In this document: positions 33,120-43,996 of the stretch, in pieces
Layout: every line of letters begins with the position of its first letter
Position numbering within the stretch: the first letter of the stretch is position 1
Source of the DNA: Petrosia ficiformis
Taxonomy: Eukaryota; Porifera; Demospongiae; Haplosclerida; Petrosiidae
Assembly: GCA_947044365.1 (NCBI GenBank)
Contig: OX345646.1
Coordinates: 2,379,327 to 2,443,326, forward strand
DNA: 64,000 nucleotides
Reading direction: 5' to 3'
Made by a program: the position numbers and the translations under genes
The notes under the pieces: model-generated
What the model was told of the DNA's origin: nothing
The model's database searches: none
What the model saw: only the letters and a program-made list of their open reading frames with translations

Positions 33120-33712
33120 AATTACTATGGCTGCAATGATTAATCAAATGATATTGAAAATGTTTCTGATTATCAATTGTAAGTCTGTGATATCGATTAT
33201 GCTAATTATTGTAAAAGACATAGTTTTCAAGCATGTAACATCAAATAATGTACAATATGGAAATGACAGAAAGCCTTTTTGATTCTCAAATGAGTATTAA
33301 TTGATTTAATTGGCCTAATTAGTTCCACTGATTTTAATCAATTATCAAACAGTTGTGATAATCAATTTCAGAATCTCAACCGATTCCTAGCCCTAATACG
33401 GCTGGGATGATTAATCGATTAATCATAGATGATTAAAATTGTTTTGATTATCAATTGTAAGTCTGTAATATCCATTATAATAATTATTTCAAAAAATGTA
33501 CCTTTCAAGCATGTGACAACAAATATTGTGTAATATGGAATATGGAATTGACTGGAAGCTTTTTGATCATCAATTGGGAAGGGTTTCCTGCAGTGATCGA
33601 TTGACGTAATTGGCCTAATTACTTCTGCTGATTTTAATCAATTATCAATTGATTGAAGTTAGTAATAATTGATTTCAGAATCTCATCTGATTCCCAGCCC
33701 TGTTTTTAATGT
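33120..33712. mobile_element. Two AGGGCTGGGA-type repeats in tandem
   Basis: Two same-family copies (about 33135-33397 and 33398-33700). Each is rich in gattaatcgattaatc motifs and ends gattcctagccct or gattcccagccct; the second starts ggctgggatgattaat. Inverted AGGGCTGGGA/TCCCAGCCCT ends suggest a MITE. The same pair sits at 63090-63650 in locus C, so it predates the duplication. A lone copy lies at 36641-36925. Confidence 0.55.
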
Positions 33713-34194
33713 TGTTTGATTAATTGGCTATCTATAGGACTCATAGATATTTGCAAAAGGATAAGTATTTAGTATATGTATGTGTATGTTGAAACTTTAT
33801 AGTCTACCAGCTTGATCTATTATGTATTTAGTACATGATTATATACTAAATTATAATTCTGTGTAAATTATAATTATTATAATTATTATAATTATATTAT
33901 TAATATGTTATGTGTGACCTAATTTTTGAAATAGGGCACTTATTGATCAAATGGTTACCTTTAATTGCTTTCCATTCCACCATTTTGTACTGGAAATTTA
34001 GTATCTAATAATACCTCTTCCTGTATATCAAATTTTAATGACTTCCTGTATAAAACGGTGGCATTGAGAGCTAAGTGTTTGGTCAAACATTTTATTGCGG
34101 AAAAGTGAACCTTAGGTCACATAATTATATTATGGTTATAACACATTACACATGCAGTTACATATTTTCTTACACATGTATAACACATATGCAG
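33713..34194. other. Intron, locus B
   Basis: AT-rich, with ttataatta microsatellite-like sequence at about 33850-33900. It is homologous to 63660-64000 in locus C. Confidence 0.5.
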
Positions 34195-34234
34195 GCACTC
34201 TTACCACATCCTATAGCAGTTTCAGCATCATCAA
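34195..34234 (+). CDS. Locus B micro-exon
   Basis: A 40-base exon (atatgcag| to A|gtaagt), phase 0 to 1, encoding A-L-L-P-H-P-I-A-V-S-A-S-S plus one base. It is the counterpart of 6004-6046 in locus A. Here it is spliced straight to the CARD-like exon at 38022, skipping any coiled-coil or ZU5 exon. Confidence 0.6.
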
Positions 34235-35364
34235 GTAAGTGTCTTCAAAATCTGATGTTTCATATGTAGAATTACCTCTTAATTATCTGTGTGGTTTCGC
34301 ATCGTCCATATAAAAATGTCCTATATATATTACATGAATATATACTATGGTAGTGAAAGGAAACTACCATTTGTGGATAGGTTGTCTATAATAATTATAT
34401 AATATATACAAATTTTTAATAGGCGTAAACTAATGTTGATTTTCCACATTTAAATGTTTGATTAGCCTGAATGAACGAACCTTTGAAAGTTTCGCTAATT
34501 ATTATTTTTAAAATTCATTTTTAATCCTTTACACACCGTAATATTTTTCTGTACATCCAAATTTAGTTTTCAAAGTAAATGAGTGAGTGGAGCATAATGA
34601 CTAACTTATTTCAGCCCTACAACTCTCCCAAATGGAATGCCAAATGTTTCTTTAAGTAGGCTTGAGAGCTCTTCAAGAAGGCTTGAGAATTTTGAGAACC
34701 TCTCAAGTCAACTTCAGTGTGTTAAATGATATAGATTAAAATGCTAATGACAAGAGACTCTAGGATTGAGAACATGAAAGTCGACTTTAGACCATCTTAA
34801 AACATTCTCAAGCCTACTTGAAGATATCTGTATTTTTGAAACATTTGGCAATCTATACTCCTGTTTTATAAAAGTATAGATTCTAAATTCTTTTGCTGGA
34901 AAGTAAAGTTGTTAAGAAAGCCGGAGATGTAAAATTTATGCTTCACTGTCAGCAAGAAGAAAACAAGTTGAGTGGTTGAAAGTTTAGTATGCCAAGGGCA
35001 ATGCTCAGAACTTTATTTGCCCTAATAACTTCCACATGTACAGTTGCACACAACACAACAGAGACTTTTTGCTTACTTCGCTATAAACAAATTCATAGAT
35101 ACCAAAATCATGCTTCAGAGGAAAGCAGCAAGGAGAGTTTTGAAAGTGCAGCTGTCAGTGCCAATGCCCATACTTAGCGTCTTTGTCAATTCGATTGGTT
35201 ACAATTTAGGATTGGTCACTCTTATAGCTTCAATATTTGTATTTGCTTAAAGGAGATTTATACTAGACTGTCTTTTGTAGAAATTGGATTGAAAGATACC
35301 AAAGGACTTCAAAAATGCAACCATTGATACCTTTAACGTCTGTATCAATGGGAGTTACACAGCC
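34235..35364. other. Intron with an inverted repeat at 34637-34853
   Basis: gccaaatgtttctttaagtag...cttgaga at the left and ctcaagcctacttgaag...aaacatttggc at the right form inverted arms of a small MITE. No exon resembling coiled coil or ZU5 was found. Short open frames at 34989-35250 lack motifs. Confidence 0.45.
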
Positions 35365-35418
35365 TATAGGCCATCCCTATGATTGCTTTCCTATGGGTTT
35401 GAAATATATAATTATATG

Positions 35419-35450
<32 letters not shown>

Positions 35451-36130
35451 GTAATGTATATAGTATGGGTTCGAGGTCTATATGGCTAATATAAGACCTC
35501 GAACCCATACTATATATAATATATTGGTTAGCTTACAGCCACATCTCTTCAAACACTGGCCACCTGCCTCGAGTGTGCCACAGTTGCCATGTTTGTTTAC
35601 ACTTTACCACAGCTTCTACTTACTCGGGATTTACAAATGCAAATCGTTTGCTTTCAGTTCTCTTTCTTTTTTTTTTAAAGACAAGGATGGGCGATTTTCT
35701 TTTCCACATCGTTTTCTTGGAATCTGGTCAGCATGGATGTGCATGCTGTGCGCATGTGCATAGCTATGAATACGTTTATTTATGAGTTTCATACCTGCAT
35801 GCCTCGTGAATATCATTGTATATGAGCTATGGACTCGTGAATATCATTATGATGTAATCACAGGTCGTATATGGCCTATATACGACCTGGCAGTGCTTTG
35901 ATGTGGCTGTAAGCTATACTATATATATATATATATACACGTTTGTGTCACTTACATGAGTATATATGTATTGTATACTAGTTAAGGAAGTCGCATCATT
36001 CCAGTGGGGGCTCAGTTAGTTTATGGGTGTGGTGTGTAAAGGTTAGCTACAGACCAGCAGGAGGTTTGTGGTGACTAAGCATAAATCATTGCCAATGGCA
36101 CTTGCGTCACCTCTCTACCTACTTATTATC
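35365..36130 (+). mobile_element. ATGGCCC-family repeat copy 5, interrupted
   Basis: The left part ggccatccctatgattgc (35369) and the right part tgtgtcacttacatgag to gctacagaccagcagga (35944-36062) match the ATGGCCC repeat family. They are separated by a 19-bp-arm hairpin (35461-35512) and an element with inverted ends ttagcttacagccacatc / gatgtggctgtaagct (35529-35916). This copy therefore took a later insertion. Plus and minus open frames here are by-products. Confidence 0.5.
35461..35512. repeat. Perfect 19-bp inverted repeat (hairpin)
   Basis: Arms TAGTATGGGTTCGAGGTCT (35461-35479) and its exact reverse complement (35494-35512) around a 14-base loop. Each arm includes GGTTCGAGG, similar to a pol III B box. 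Confidence 0.85.
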
Positions 36131-36640
36131 TTACTTGGTAAAGATTCTTCCATCATCTTTATACTGTTTCTCTGCTATATATATATACAACAGCTATTAG
36201 TACTATTAGTTTATTGCAGTTTTGCATTCTTCAATCATATGGATACTTTTTTCAATACATCTTGTTAATTATACCATTGAAAGGGAATGTTTCTGCTTCA
36301 AAGTATGACTTACGTGAACAAAGGTTTAAATATCAAATATTCAATTATGCCTTATTTTTTTAACACAGCTGACAAAGGTGCAAATAGAGGATAAATAAAA
36401 TAATGCTAATTGAGTTTAAAGGAAACAAATTGAGAAAAATGAATTAAACACCAATGGGAGTTTCTATTGGATGATGTCATAATATAATTATATTTTAAAT
36501 TATATGTATAGTATATAGTATGCTAAGTAAACAGATCCTATATACCAGATATAGGCCTTGTGACAGCTATATCATATACTTGGACACAAATCTTGTGTCC
36601 TGTAAATGGTATATTAGACCTCTTAGTATACTATATACTA
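36131..36640. other. Intron, no feature
   Basis: AT-rich locus B intron sequence; nothing recognised. Confidence 0.4.
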
Positions 36641-36925
36641 GGGCTAGGAGGATTAATCAATTAATCGATTAATTGATATTGAAAATTCTTCTGATTATCG
36701 ATTGTAAGTCTGTGATATTGATTATGATTATTCCAAAAGACATACTTTTCAAGCATGTGGTAGAAAATAATGTGAAGTGACAGGAAGCCTTTTGATGATC
36801 AAATGGGAGGAGCTTCCTGCATTAATTGACTTATTTTAGTTTAATTACTTCCACTGATTTAATCAATTATTAATCGATTTGGAATTGACTGAAATTCTGA
36901 AATCGATTATCACTAACTTCTAGCC
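36641..36925. mobile_element. AGGGCTGGGA-type MITE, single copy
   Basis: Starts agggctaggaggattaatc and ends cacttctagcccta-like sequence. The interior shares gattatcgattgtaagtctg and ttttcaagcatgtgg with the copies at 33120 and 63090. Confidence 0.55.
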
Positions 36926-38021
36926 CTACTATATACTATACATATAATACATAATAATTAAAAATTATATATTATAATTTTTATATTATGTATGTAATTA
37001 TAATTATATAACGTAAACTGTGTATGTATTTGGTGGTATGATGTTATAATGATTCATAGTATTAACATGATGGGTAAGAGTATTATACAAATAAACCACA
37101 CAAAGTAAACAGTAAAACTTGGTGTTGTACGTACATAGTCACTGTAGAGATCAACTTTAAGGCTATTTAAACTGGAAAATCATCCAAGAACCAAGTTTTA
37201 AAAGTGCAAAAAAATGTTCATAATTAATGAGTTTGTGCTAAACAGCGGTTTCATCAACTTGCATTGTTTTTGTGAAATAAGCTCTATATAACTGCTGGAT
37301 ATACTACGAAACATGATTTTAAAAACTATAGTAAAGAAATCAATACATGTAGCTGGTAATTTAGGAAAGCATTGAAAATGTGCAATTTAATAATCTAGCT
37401 AATTACTTACAAAGACTGAAATTCCTAGCGCGAACACTGCATGTACATCAGCTCTGAATTAGAAAATTTTAAAGATTGACCAGTTATGTCAATATATCTG
37501 ATCCTCTAGTAACTGTTCTAGCTAGGGTGACTCAAAAAGATTTGCTTACTGTTTAACCAGAAGGTTGACAAAATTTCCTAAGTTACAACATTCCGAGTGA
37601 GTATTTTGCTACACACTATAGCAATAATTGAAGATTTTGAAAAAACATTTTTGAGCCACCCTCTGTAAGGACCTCAAGAAAATGTTGTATATACAGTCTA
37701 AAATTTACAAACTGCACCTAAATGTTTGTAACAAGTTAGCTACAGAGTTCACAAAAGTGAGCCTACCATGCATATTAATCCAAACACTCACCTTGTCACC
37801 TGAAGGACAAATTAATTCTACAGTGATCAATTATAATAATAATTATATAGCCTAAGTGTCATCATGATGATATCCATTGCATGTTGTAAATACAGTGTTT
37901 CAACATAAACTTCACCGCAGGCATTAAGACACATGTAACTTTATCTTTTTGTATAGCCTCATCTATATTCAAACCACTATACATGTACACAAAATTAATA
38001 TCTTTTGTTTCATACTTTCAG
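36926..38021. other. Intron, no feature
   Basis: AT-rich sequence before the CARD-like exon. Scattered palindromic AT tracts but no coding signal. Confidence 0.4.
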
Positions 38022-38324
38022 ACAATTCTCCATTTGATATATTCAAGAGACACTTGTCTGAAACATTGGGTGTGATATCAGACACAGAGAGACTAGCCAA
38101 TGACCTCTCATCACATGATTTAATACCATATGAAGTCAAAGATGATGTCATTACTACAAATCTCTCTCGATATCAAAAAGCCAGTAAGCTACTGAATGAG
38201 GTTCAGAGATTACTCAGACATTCCAATGAACCAGAAATATTTATGTTGCAGTACTGTAAGGTGTTGATGAACCTAAAGAACCCAGCTCTGACTAGAATAG
38301 TTGATGATATATTAATGGAATTAG
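38022..38324 (+). CDS. Locus B CARD/death-fold-like exon
   Basis: A 303-base exon (catactttcag| to TTAG|gtgagc), phase 1-1, residues about 1677-1777. Predicted all-helical: P-F-D-I-F-K-R-H-L-S-E-T-L, then A-N-D-L-S-S-H-D-L-I-P-Y-E-V-K-D-D-V, then A-S-K-L-L-N-E-V-Q-R-L-L-R-H, then Y-C-K-V-L-M-N-L. The D-L-I-P-Y-E-V element and the L-L-N-E-V-Q helix are typical of CARD/death-fold domains in invertebrate signalling proteins. It would provide homotypic recruitment at the C-terminus of the double-GTPase protein. The ATG at 37949 is intronic. CARD versus DED or DD is not decided. Confidence 0.6.
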
Positions 38325-38376
38325 GTGAGCTAGTACTTTATTTTTTGTTGCCATGGCAATGTTTGGAGATTAGTGG

Positions 38377-38873
38377 TAGTCTCGTCACCCCCTCTAAACT
38401 CAGGAGAGCGTGTGGCGGCAACAGTGCCCAATATTCTGGGGCAGGATGACGTCTTTGTCATGTAATCTGGAGTGTGTGCAAAGAAAATAATTGTATCTTA
38501 AACATTTAAAAACAAGATTATACAACAACAAACATAACCACAGCAACTAACTACCAGCAATGGTAGAGACACAAGACATCTTGCTTGGTTTAAAGTCATG
38601 TAGCCAATATACAATAGACTTTTCTCTTACTCTTTTAATAGCTTTTCACAAGACTCAATATCAAAGGATTTGCTGATAGAAGCCTAGAAGAAGTCAAGCT
38701 AATCTTCGAAACATGTGACATCCCTGTATTAAATATGCTGTTGATTGAGCTATCTGCAATCTGATTAGTATTCTAGCATTCCAGAATGAAACGTCATCCT
38801 GCCGCAAAATATTGGCCACTGTTGCCAGACGCTCTCCTGTGTTTAGAGGGGGTACGACTGGGGACGAGTCTAG
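38377..38873. mobile_element. Foldback MITE with 8-bp target duplication
   Basis: Flanked by ATTAGTGG at 38369-38376 and 38874-38881. Long inverted arms: gtctcgtcaccccctctaaac with ctcaggagagcgt and caggatgacgt on the left, mirrored on the right by acgtcatcctg, acgctctcctg and gtttagagggggt. An 8-bp duplication fits the hAT superfamily. It lies in the last intron of locus B. Confidence 0.7.
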
Positions 38874-38951
38874 ATTAGTGGTATAATATCTATGAATGTG
38901 TTTACTCAACTATGAATGTCTTATTATTAATTTTTTAAAATTATTTTACAG

Positions 38952-38983
38952 GTTCATTGTCTACATCATCTCTTCATAATTAA
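38952..38983 (+). CDS. Locus B terminal exon
   Basis: The acceptor ttattttacag| is followed by two bases, nine codons (S-L-S-T-S-S-L-H-N) and TAA at 38981-38983. It fits the phase-1 donor at 38324. With it the eight coding exons sum to 5364 bases, exactly 1788 codons including the stop. Confidence 0.6.
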
Positions 38984-39658
38984 CCACATAATGATATACA
39001 TTATGTTTTTTCTTGGATTTCAATTTGATGTGCAATTTTTTTTGTTACTTTACTAAATATTGTTAATTTAAATCTTGTCAAAGTAAGGGGGAGGGGAACA
39101 AACTAGAAATGACGAGAAAAGAGATCTGGAAATTTGGAGGATGTGGTATTAATTATGTGAAACATTGTGCACAATCTTTTGATTCTTTAACTCTGTTTCT
39201 ATCAGAACTATCAACCAGTCTATCACATCCTTGAAAGTAGTGTCTCCATAACAGTCTCAGGAGTTGCATAGAAAACTGCAAAACAAACTTGCAGAAGAAT
39301 GCCCAATAAAGTAACTTCTGAAGTCTCCTCATGTTCAGAGTTTATAAAAAGTATAATAAATGTTGCACTATAATGTACCTCACGCTCAGAGAGCCTATTC
39401 ATGTAACTATGTATACTTTTAAGTGTTTCGTTTCAGTCCATGCATTGTTTAACTATTGAGCTATAGTATAAAATGTTATGACGTTAAACTATAATATACT
39501 CTATAAACATACTACTAATAATTAATAAACCTTATACACACACAATACAATCACTTGACCAAATTTGCTATAATAATAATTATAAAACACATGCATAATT
39601 ATACTTTAAAATCAGTTCTATATAATTATATATACAGTAATTGAAATAAAATAGAGAA
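38984..39658. other. Intergenic between locus B and a minus-strand exon
   Basis: 3' flank of locus B. AT-rich; several weak AATAAA-like motifs. No gene. Confidence 0.4.
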
Positions 39659-40482
39659 TTAAATCAAAGATGCCAATTCTTTTAAGGTAAGTTTAATATC
39701 AACAGGGTCATGCATAGCGATGCATTTTTTGATGCGAGGAGCTATTTCCAGATCCTGGTAGGGAATGGCCTCCCAAATTATTACTCTAGCTGCAAGGCAT
39801 GCTAAACGTCTAGGGAGAGGTATTTCCAGTTGATGTGGAGAGCTCTTAGGTAGAAAAGCTGCATCTGGGTGTGCACCATTATTAAGGAGTAATTCCCTAA
39901 TTCTTGTATTATATGTGAGCAGAACTGGTCGAAATCCATTTGTCCCAACATTGTTGATAAACTCAGATGCTCCCCATTCTAAAAAGGTCTGTATAAACTT
40001 TGCTCCAATGTAACTGTTAGTAATTGATGTTTCTAATACTGTTGTTGGCCAGGCTGTCAAACCAATAAACTTTGGACATTTCGATATTAGTTCTCTTCCT
40101 AACAATTCTGCATCCATTCCTTTAACAGGGTTAGTATAAAGTATATGAACAATTTTCAAAAGTGCATATTCACAATTCTGGAAATTTTTGTCGGTTCCAC
40201 TATGACAATGTCTTTGTTTATTCAACTCAATACTAAGGCGTTGACATTCTATGAAATTGCAGAGAGTTGGCATCAAAGTAGAAGCTAGCACGTCTGATGT
40301 TAGGTCATAAATAGTTAATCTTTGAATATCATATACGTAGTTTACACTTGGAAAGTGTTTGCAAACTTCATTGACACCACTTGCTATTAGACCTTGTAAA
40401 GTATGCAATTGAGATGTAAAAGCTGATGTCATTCTTGAAATAAGCATTTCTGATCCACGTTGAAATAATAAAAAAGCTGCTC
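39659..40482 (-). CDS. FEM1/ankyrin-like C-terminal exon
   Basis: On the minus strand an acceptor (actcattcacag|) at 40483-40485 opens an exon of about 274 codons ending at 39659. It has helical repeat-like sequence with ankyrin-type hints (F-L-E-W-G-A-S-E-F-I-N, L-L-L-N-N-G-A-H-P-D-A). Near the end is L-P-R-R-L-A-C-L-A-A-R, recalling the C-terminal segment of FEM1 proteins, which are substrate receptors of CUL2 ubiquitin ligases. No upstream exon is visible: the sequence beyond 40600 on this strand is a + strand gene fragment. It may be a terminal exon of a gene interrupted by rearrangement, or a retained fragment. The frame has no stop, so it is listed as coding. Confidence 0.45.
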
Positions 40483-40644
40483 CTGTGAATGAGTGACAAC
40501 ATCCATTGTGCAATTTGGATCAGAAATGTAATTACTGTAATATCACCATAACCTAGATAACGCTCTCGAATAATTAAACACTGGAAAGCTAGTTCTATTA
40601 ATGTATCTTTGCATTTGCATGAGAACCTATATTAAGGATAAAAT

Positions 40645-41037
40645 ACAAAAGGATCAATTGCGGCGACCTCTTCTTTATCGTAATCAAGTTTCCTTCAAAT
40701 ATGACAAAAAGTGCCACACTGTAAATCTTAGAGCAACACCTAAGCATTTGGAAGTTTACATAGAGAGAGAGAATCAAAAATGTCAAACAAAGGTTTACTA
40801 TGATGTTTGTCAAATTCTTCAGGAGGGGATCACAAATGTATACAAGACGCTACAGTAAGATGAGCCATCATCCGCTCATATATTTCAATTCTACTGTAAT
40901 CTTCCAGAATGTGAAGATGAAGTTCTTCATACTACTAAGGTTGACTGTGAAGATTTTACAGTTTCCTGTGAAATGTTAGATAAAGACTATCCTATCAGCA
41001 GAGAGAAAAATTGTTGGTTTTTTTCGTCCACCAGGTT
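40645..41037 (+). pseudogene. Module II 3' fragment with nonsense codon
   Basis: Corresponds to the last ~125 codons of module II (L-L-Y-R-N-Q-V-S-F-K-Y-D to C-E-D-F-T-V-S-C-E-M). TAT of the functional copies is TAA at about 40856 (after K-T-L-Q), and a frameshift precedes the conserved donor ccaccag|gttagt. The following intron (to about 41300) matches that of locus A, so a genomic segment rather than an mRNA was copied. Confidence 0.8.
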
Positions 41038-41427
41038 AGTTTCATAATAAATTCCTGTTTTCTATTGGAGGTGATAATACGCATTTTAAGGGAATCTTAT
41101 TATTATTATTAATTTGTCCCAAATAGCAGCCATCCCTATGATTAATTAATTGTATTTATCTATGCCATATCCATGTCGTATAAATGAGTAGAACTTCAAT
41201 TAAGCACATATTATATGATGTATGATGAATCTGAATCTCTTAGATACCTTGGATCATGTATAAACAGCTTTGGTAACATAACTACTATTTCCCTATATAG
41301 ATCTCCAAATTATGTCTTATACTTTTGCCATGTAATAGTTATGTGTGTATGCTTTATGGGATATGTTATTATTATACTTTGTACGATGATGACTTACCTT
41401 TTGGATCATTACTTTCATGTAACTCAA
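41038..41427. other. Relic intron
   Basis: Up to about 41300 it matches the locus A intron 5190-5461 (gataatac-cattt, agccatccctatgattaatt). Similarity then stops where the linker exon should be. Confidence 0.55.
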
Positions 41428-42425
41428 CAGTAGGTAAAGAAAATGAATTGAACAATTCTCGTACAACATCTAGTAGTAGTGATAGTGAAGAAAATTTCAC
41501 TGATTCTGACGATAATTTATCAATTGATTATTCTCCAATATCTTCTTCAGAGCCCGAAAACAATTCTGCATTATCCGATAATACAACAGATATCAATAAT
41601 GATTTGGAAGTAACTGAACCAAATGAATTCCAACATACCCATGACATTTTTTCTGGAAGCGTCTTCATCAATCACTCAAGTGTCATCAACTAACAAACCT
41701 GTCCCAAAACTGTACAAGATAGTGGGAGATAACCTGGACAAAAATATCAAACCCCGTTATATGAGAACAAACTACTAAGTTAAATCTCTTAACTACTATC
41801 ACTATTATGCAGTTCTAGATAGAATTGATGTGTCTGAACTTCCAAGGGATAGATTACTGTCTTGTATTCCTTCTCCAGACAGTGTAGCAAAGTCGCTATT
41901 GTCAACCCTCAATGCGATGACACTGTTAATTCTCCTCAACAACCTCAAAATTTTGTTTTCAAGTATCCTTGTAAAAACTTTATCATTTTTTAAAGTCGCA
42001 TTTTTGGACTTAGTCGTGACTACTATTCATCATAAAAGACACTTTGAAATGTCTCAGAAGTCAGTAGTGGTAAGCCAAATTAATTATATAATTACAATTG
42101 TTATGATTATAGTTATAATTATAATTTATATAATTATTTAAACTTAGGTTCCTCTTGGTATTATATATACCGAAGAGCCAGAAAAACTTAAGGAAATGGT
42201 AGAAATTCTGACTAGCCTTTATAAGTATGTCCCACAAGTAGAATACCTAGAGGAATACCATATACCAGAAACGGATGAAATGCTAAAACTCAGCGGATAC
42301 TACTAGGTGGGGACCAGCTCTCTCAAGCAAGAGCAAGAGCATCAATTAAAATTAAGGCAAATTCGCAATCACCATCAACAAGGCTTGAGGGTTTTTTCCC
42401 ACAATAGAAGACTGACATACTAAAT
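41428..42425 (+). pseudogene. DUF6589-like protein relic
   Basis: An acidic Ser-rich stretch from about 41440 is followed, across frameshifts, by K-L-Y-K-I-V-G-D-N-L-D-K with K-P-R-Y-M-R, then S-L-N-Y-Y-H-Y-Y-A-V-L-D-R-I-D. A probable intron (gtaagcc to ttaaacttag, about 42070-42148) leads to V-P-L-G-I-I-Y and Y-K-Y-V-P. In another frame follow G-G-D-Q-L-S-Q-A-R-A-R and R-L-E-G-F-F-P-T-I-E-D, where Trp of the usual E-D-W-H has become TGA. These are landmarks I associate with DUF6589 proteins, common in cnidarian and sponge genomes. Multiple frameshifts and stops and a truncated 3' end make it a pseudogene. It converges on a RecQ-like relic on the other strand. Confidence 0.6.
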
Positions 42426-42473
42426 TAACATTATTCGAGGTAAGATATATACCAATCCTTTTGTATTATGCTT

Positions 42474-43085
42474 TTAATCAATTTTTTGCAGTGAGACCTT
42501 TTTGGTTAGCAATATTGCTTTTGAAAGAGAACCATGTCGTCCAGCTCTACCAGTTTCTTGGATATAGGAATCTATATCATCTGGAGGACTAAGGTGAATA
42601 ATCACATGAACATCTGGGCAATTTATACCCATACAAAAAACGACTGTTGCACAAACTATGCGTAAACAACTCATCATACTAAAAGATTTTATGATTTGGT
42701 TTTTTACTGAGGTTTCAGTGCAGCTGGTGAACATATCAACCAATCTAAATTGAGACAGTAATGGTGATTCTGAAAGTTCAGTAAAACCAGGTCCTCCATT
42801 TTTCTACAATAAATAATTGTCCTTCCAAATTTCACACTCTCTGTCTTTAAATTTTCAAGAATAGGAGTGAAATCATTTTCAATAGATGTATACTGCATTA
42901 CACAGTATGTAATGTTGGGCTTGCAAGGTGTTCAAATGATCATAGTTGGGGATTTCATTCCAATTAGTTCTGAACAAAGACTGCATGTAGCTGTGGCAGC
43001 TAATGCCATAACATTAACACATTGAGGAAGAATGCTACGTATCTCACCCACTTTTAACAGAGCTTCATGAAATGTACTTCCCCTA
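42474..43085 (-). pseudogene. RecQ-like helicase relic, C-terminal helicase part
   Basis: Read from 43085 downward after an acceptor-like ttacattattag. Motif III-like M-A-L-A-A-T-A-T is followed by G-M-K-S-P-T, a TGA, and P-C-K-P-N-I-T-Y. Then comes I-I-Y-C-R-K-M-E-D, and in another frame G-I-N-C-P-D-V-H-V-I-I-H with motif VI Q-E-T-G-R-A-G-R-H-G. This order is that of RecQ superfamily-2 helicases. A stop and at least one frameshift break it. Its N-terminal half is at 48549-49204 on the same strand, beyond nested transposons. The sponge and cnidarian RecQ-like copies are often multicopy and may be transposon-borne (inference). Confidence 0.75.
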
Positions 43086-43143
43086 ATAATGTAATTGTAT
43101 AATAATTATAGCATTATAATATTTGTAGAGGATTTACTAACCA

Positions 43144-43214
43144 TTTTTATGGCCCGTAGGGCCATCCCTATGATTGCTTTCCCACGGGTTCGAACTATAT
43201 ATATATAATTATAT
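43144..43214 (+). mobile_element. ATGGCCC-family repeat copy 6, left piece
   Basis: tttttATGGCCC-gta-GGGCCAT, atccctatgattgctttccc and gggttcgaac, then (AT)n, cut at 43214 by the next element. Further pieces of the same copy are 43882-43996, 44655-44884 and 48508-48548. Together they reconstruct the order seen in copy 3 (22843-23322). Confidence 0.7.
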
Positions 43215-43881
43215 CACTTACAGTTTCGTAACCCGGGGGCTTTTGAAAAAAAGAATGAATTAATTTTAATAATAATTCCAACCACACCTACCATGGATGT
43301 AATATACTGATTGCGAGGTGTGGCTCAGCATCGCATTAAATCAAAACCTTCGTTGCAACTGAATACAGGCAATTTGCAACTTTCTCCAACTTCTGGAGCA
43401 TTCTAACACTCACCTCAACCTTGCTTACCAATTACTGCAAGCAGAGCATCCACTCAAGTCTGCACGCGAACGCTATTTGTCACTTATTCTCCCAACATCC
43501 CTTTCTCTCTTGCTAGAACCAGCTAGAAACAAAGTCTATACATCACACAAACATCAACATAACATTCTACTCTCCTTTCACTTTTATTTATTTATTTATT
43601 TATTTTTTAAGTACCCTAAGCTAACTTCAAAGTAACATCAAAGGGCGGACACTTGAATCAAAGCACCGCTAGACCACATCCAACGAAGCGTGGGCGTTTT
43701 GAACAATAGAATGCCGACATGCCGCCACCACATTGGTATACTCTTGTAATCTACAGTAATTTGGGGTGTGGTACATCCAAGACCCAGCCATTGCAGTGAA
43801 ATTTAGCAATGTAATAAGTAGGTGTGGTACTTCCTATCTGACAGGATGTTGTAAAATTACAACACTAAAAAACTGAAAGTG
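43215..43881. mobile_element. Chapaev-like non-autonomous element, copy 1
   Basis: 667 bp with imperfect terminal inverted repeats CACTTACAGTTT / AAACTGAAAGTG, flanked by atat on both sides. CAC-starting ends with 4-bp target duplications are known from Chapaev (CMC group) elements. It has no transposase. It interrupts the AT tract of repeat copy 6. Confidence 0.65.
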
Positions 43882-43996
43882 ATATATATTCTTGTGTCAC
43901 CTACGCCAGTATGCGTAGTTAAGGAAGTTACATCTTCCCGGGGGCTCGGTCAATTAATGGGCGTGGCACGTAAAAGAACGAGCAATCAAGCTCTAC
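43882..43996 (+). mobile_element. ATGGCCC-family repeat copy 6, second piece
   Basis: Contains tgtgtcacctacgccagtatg, cccgggggctcggtcaatta and ggcacgtaaaagaacgagc, ending agctctac. This matches the middle of copy 3. Confidence 0.65.

Noticed and set aside
37949..38021. Upstream extension of the CARD-like frame to a Met at 37949
   Set aside because: This is intron sequence ending in a good acceptor (catactttcag). The spliced frame from 34234 joins at 38022.
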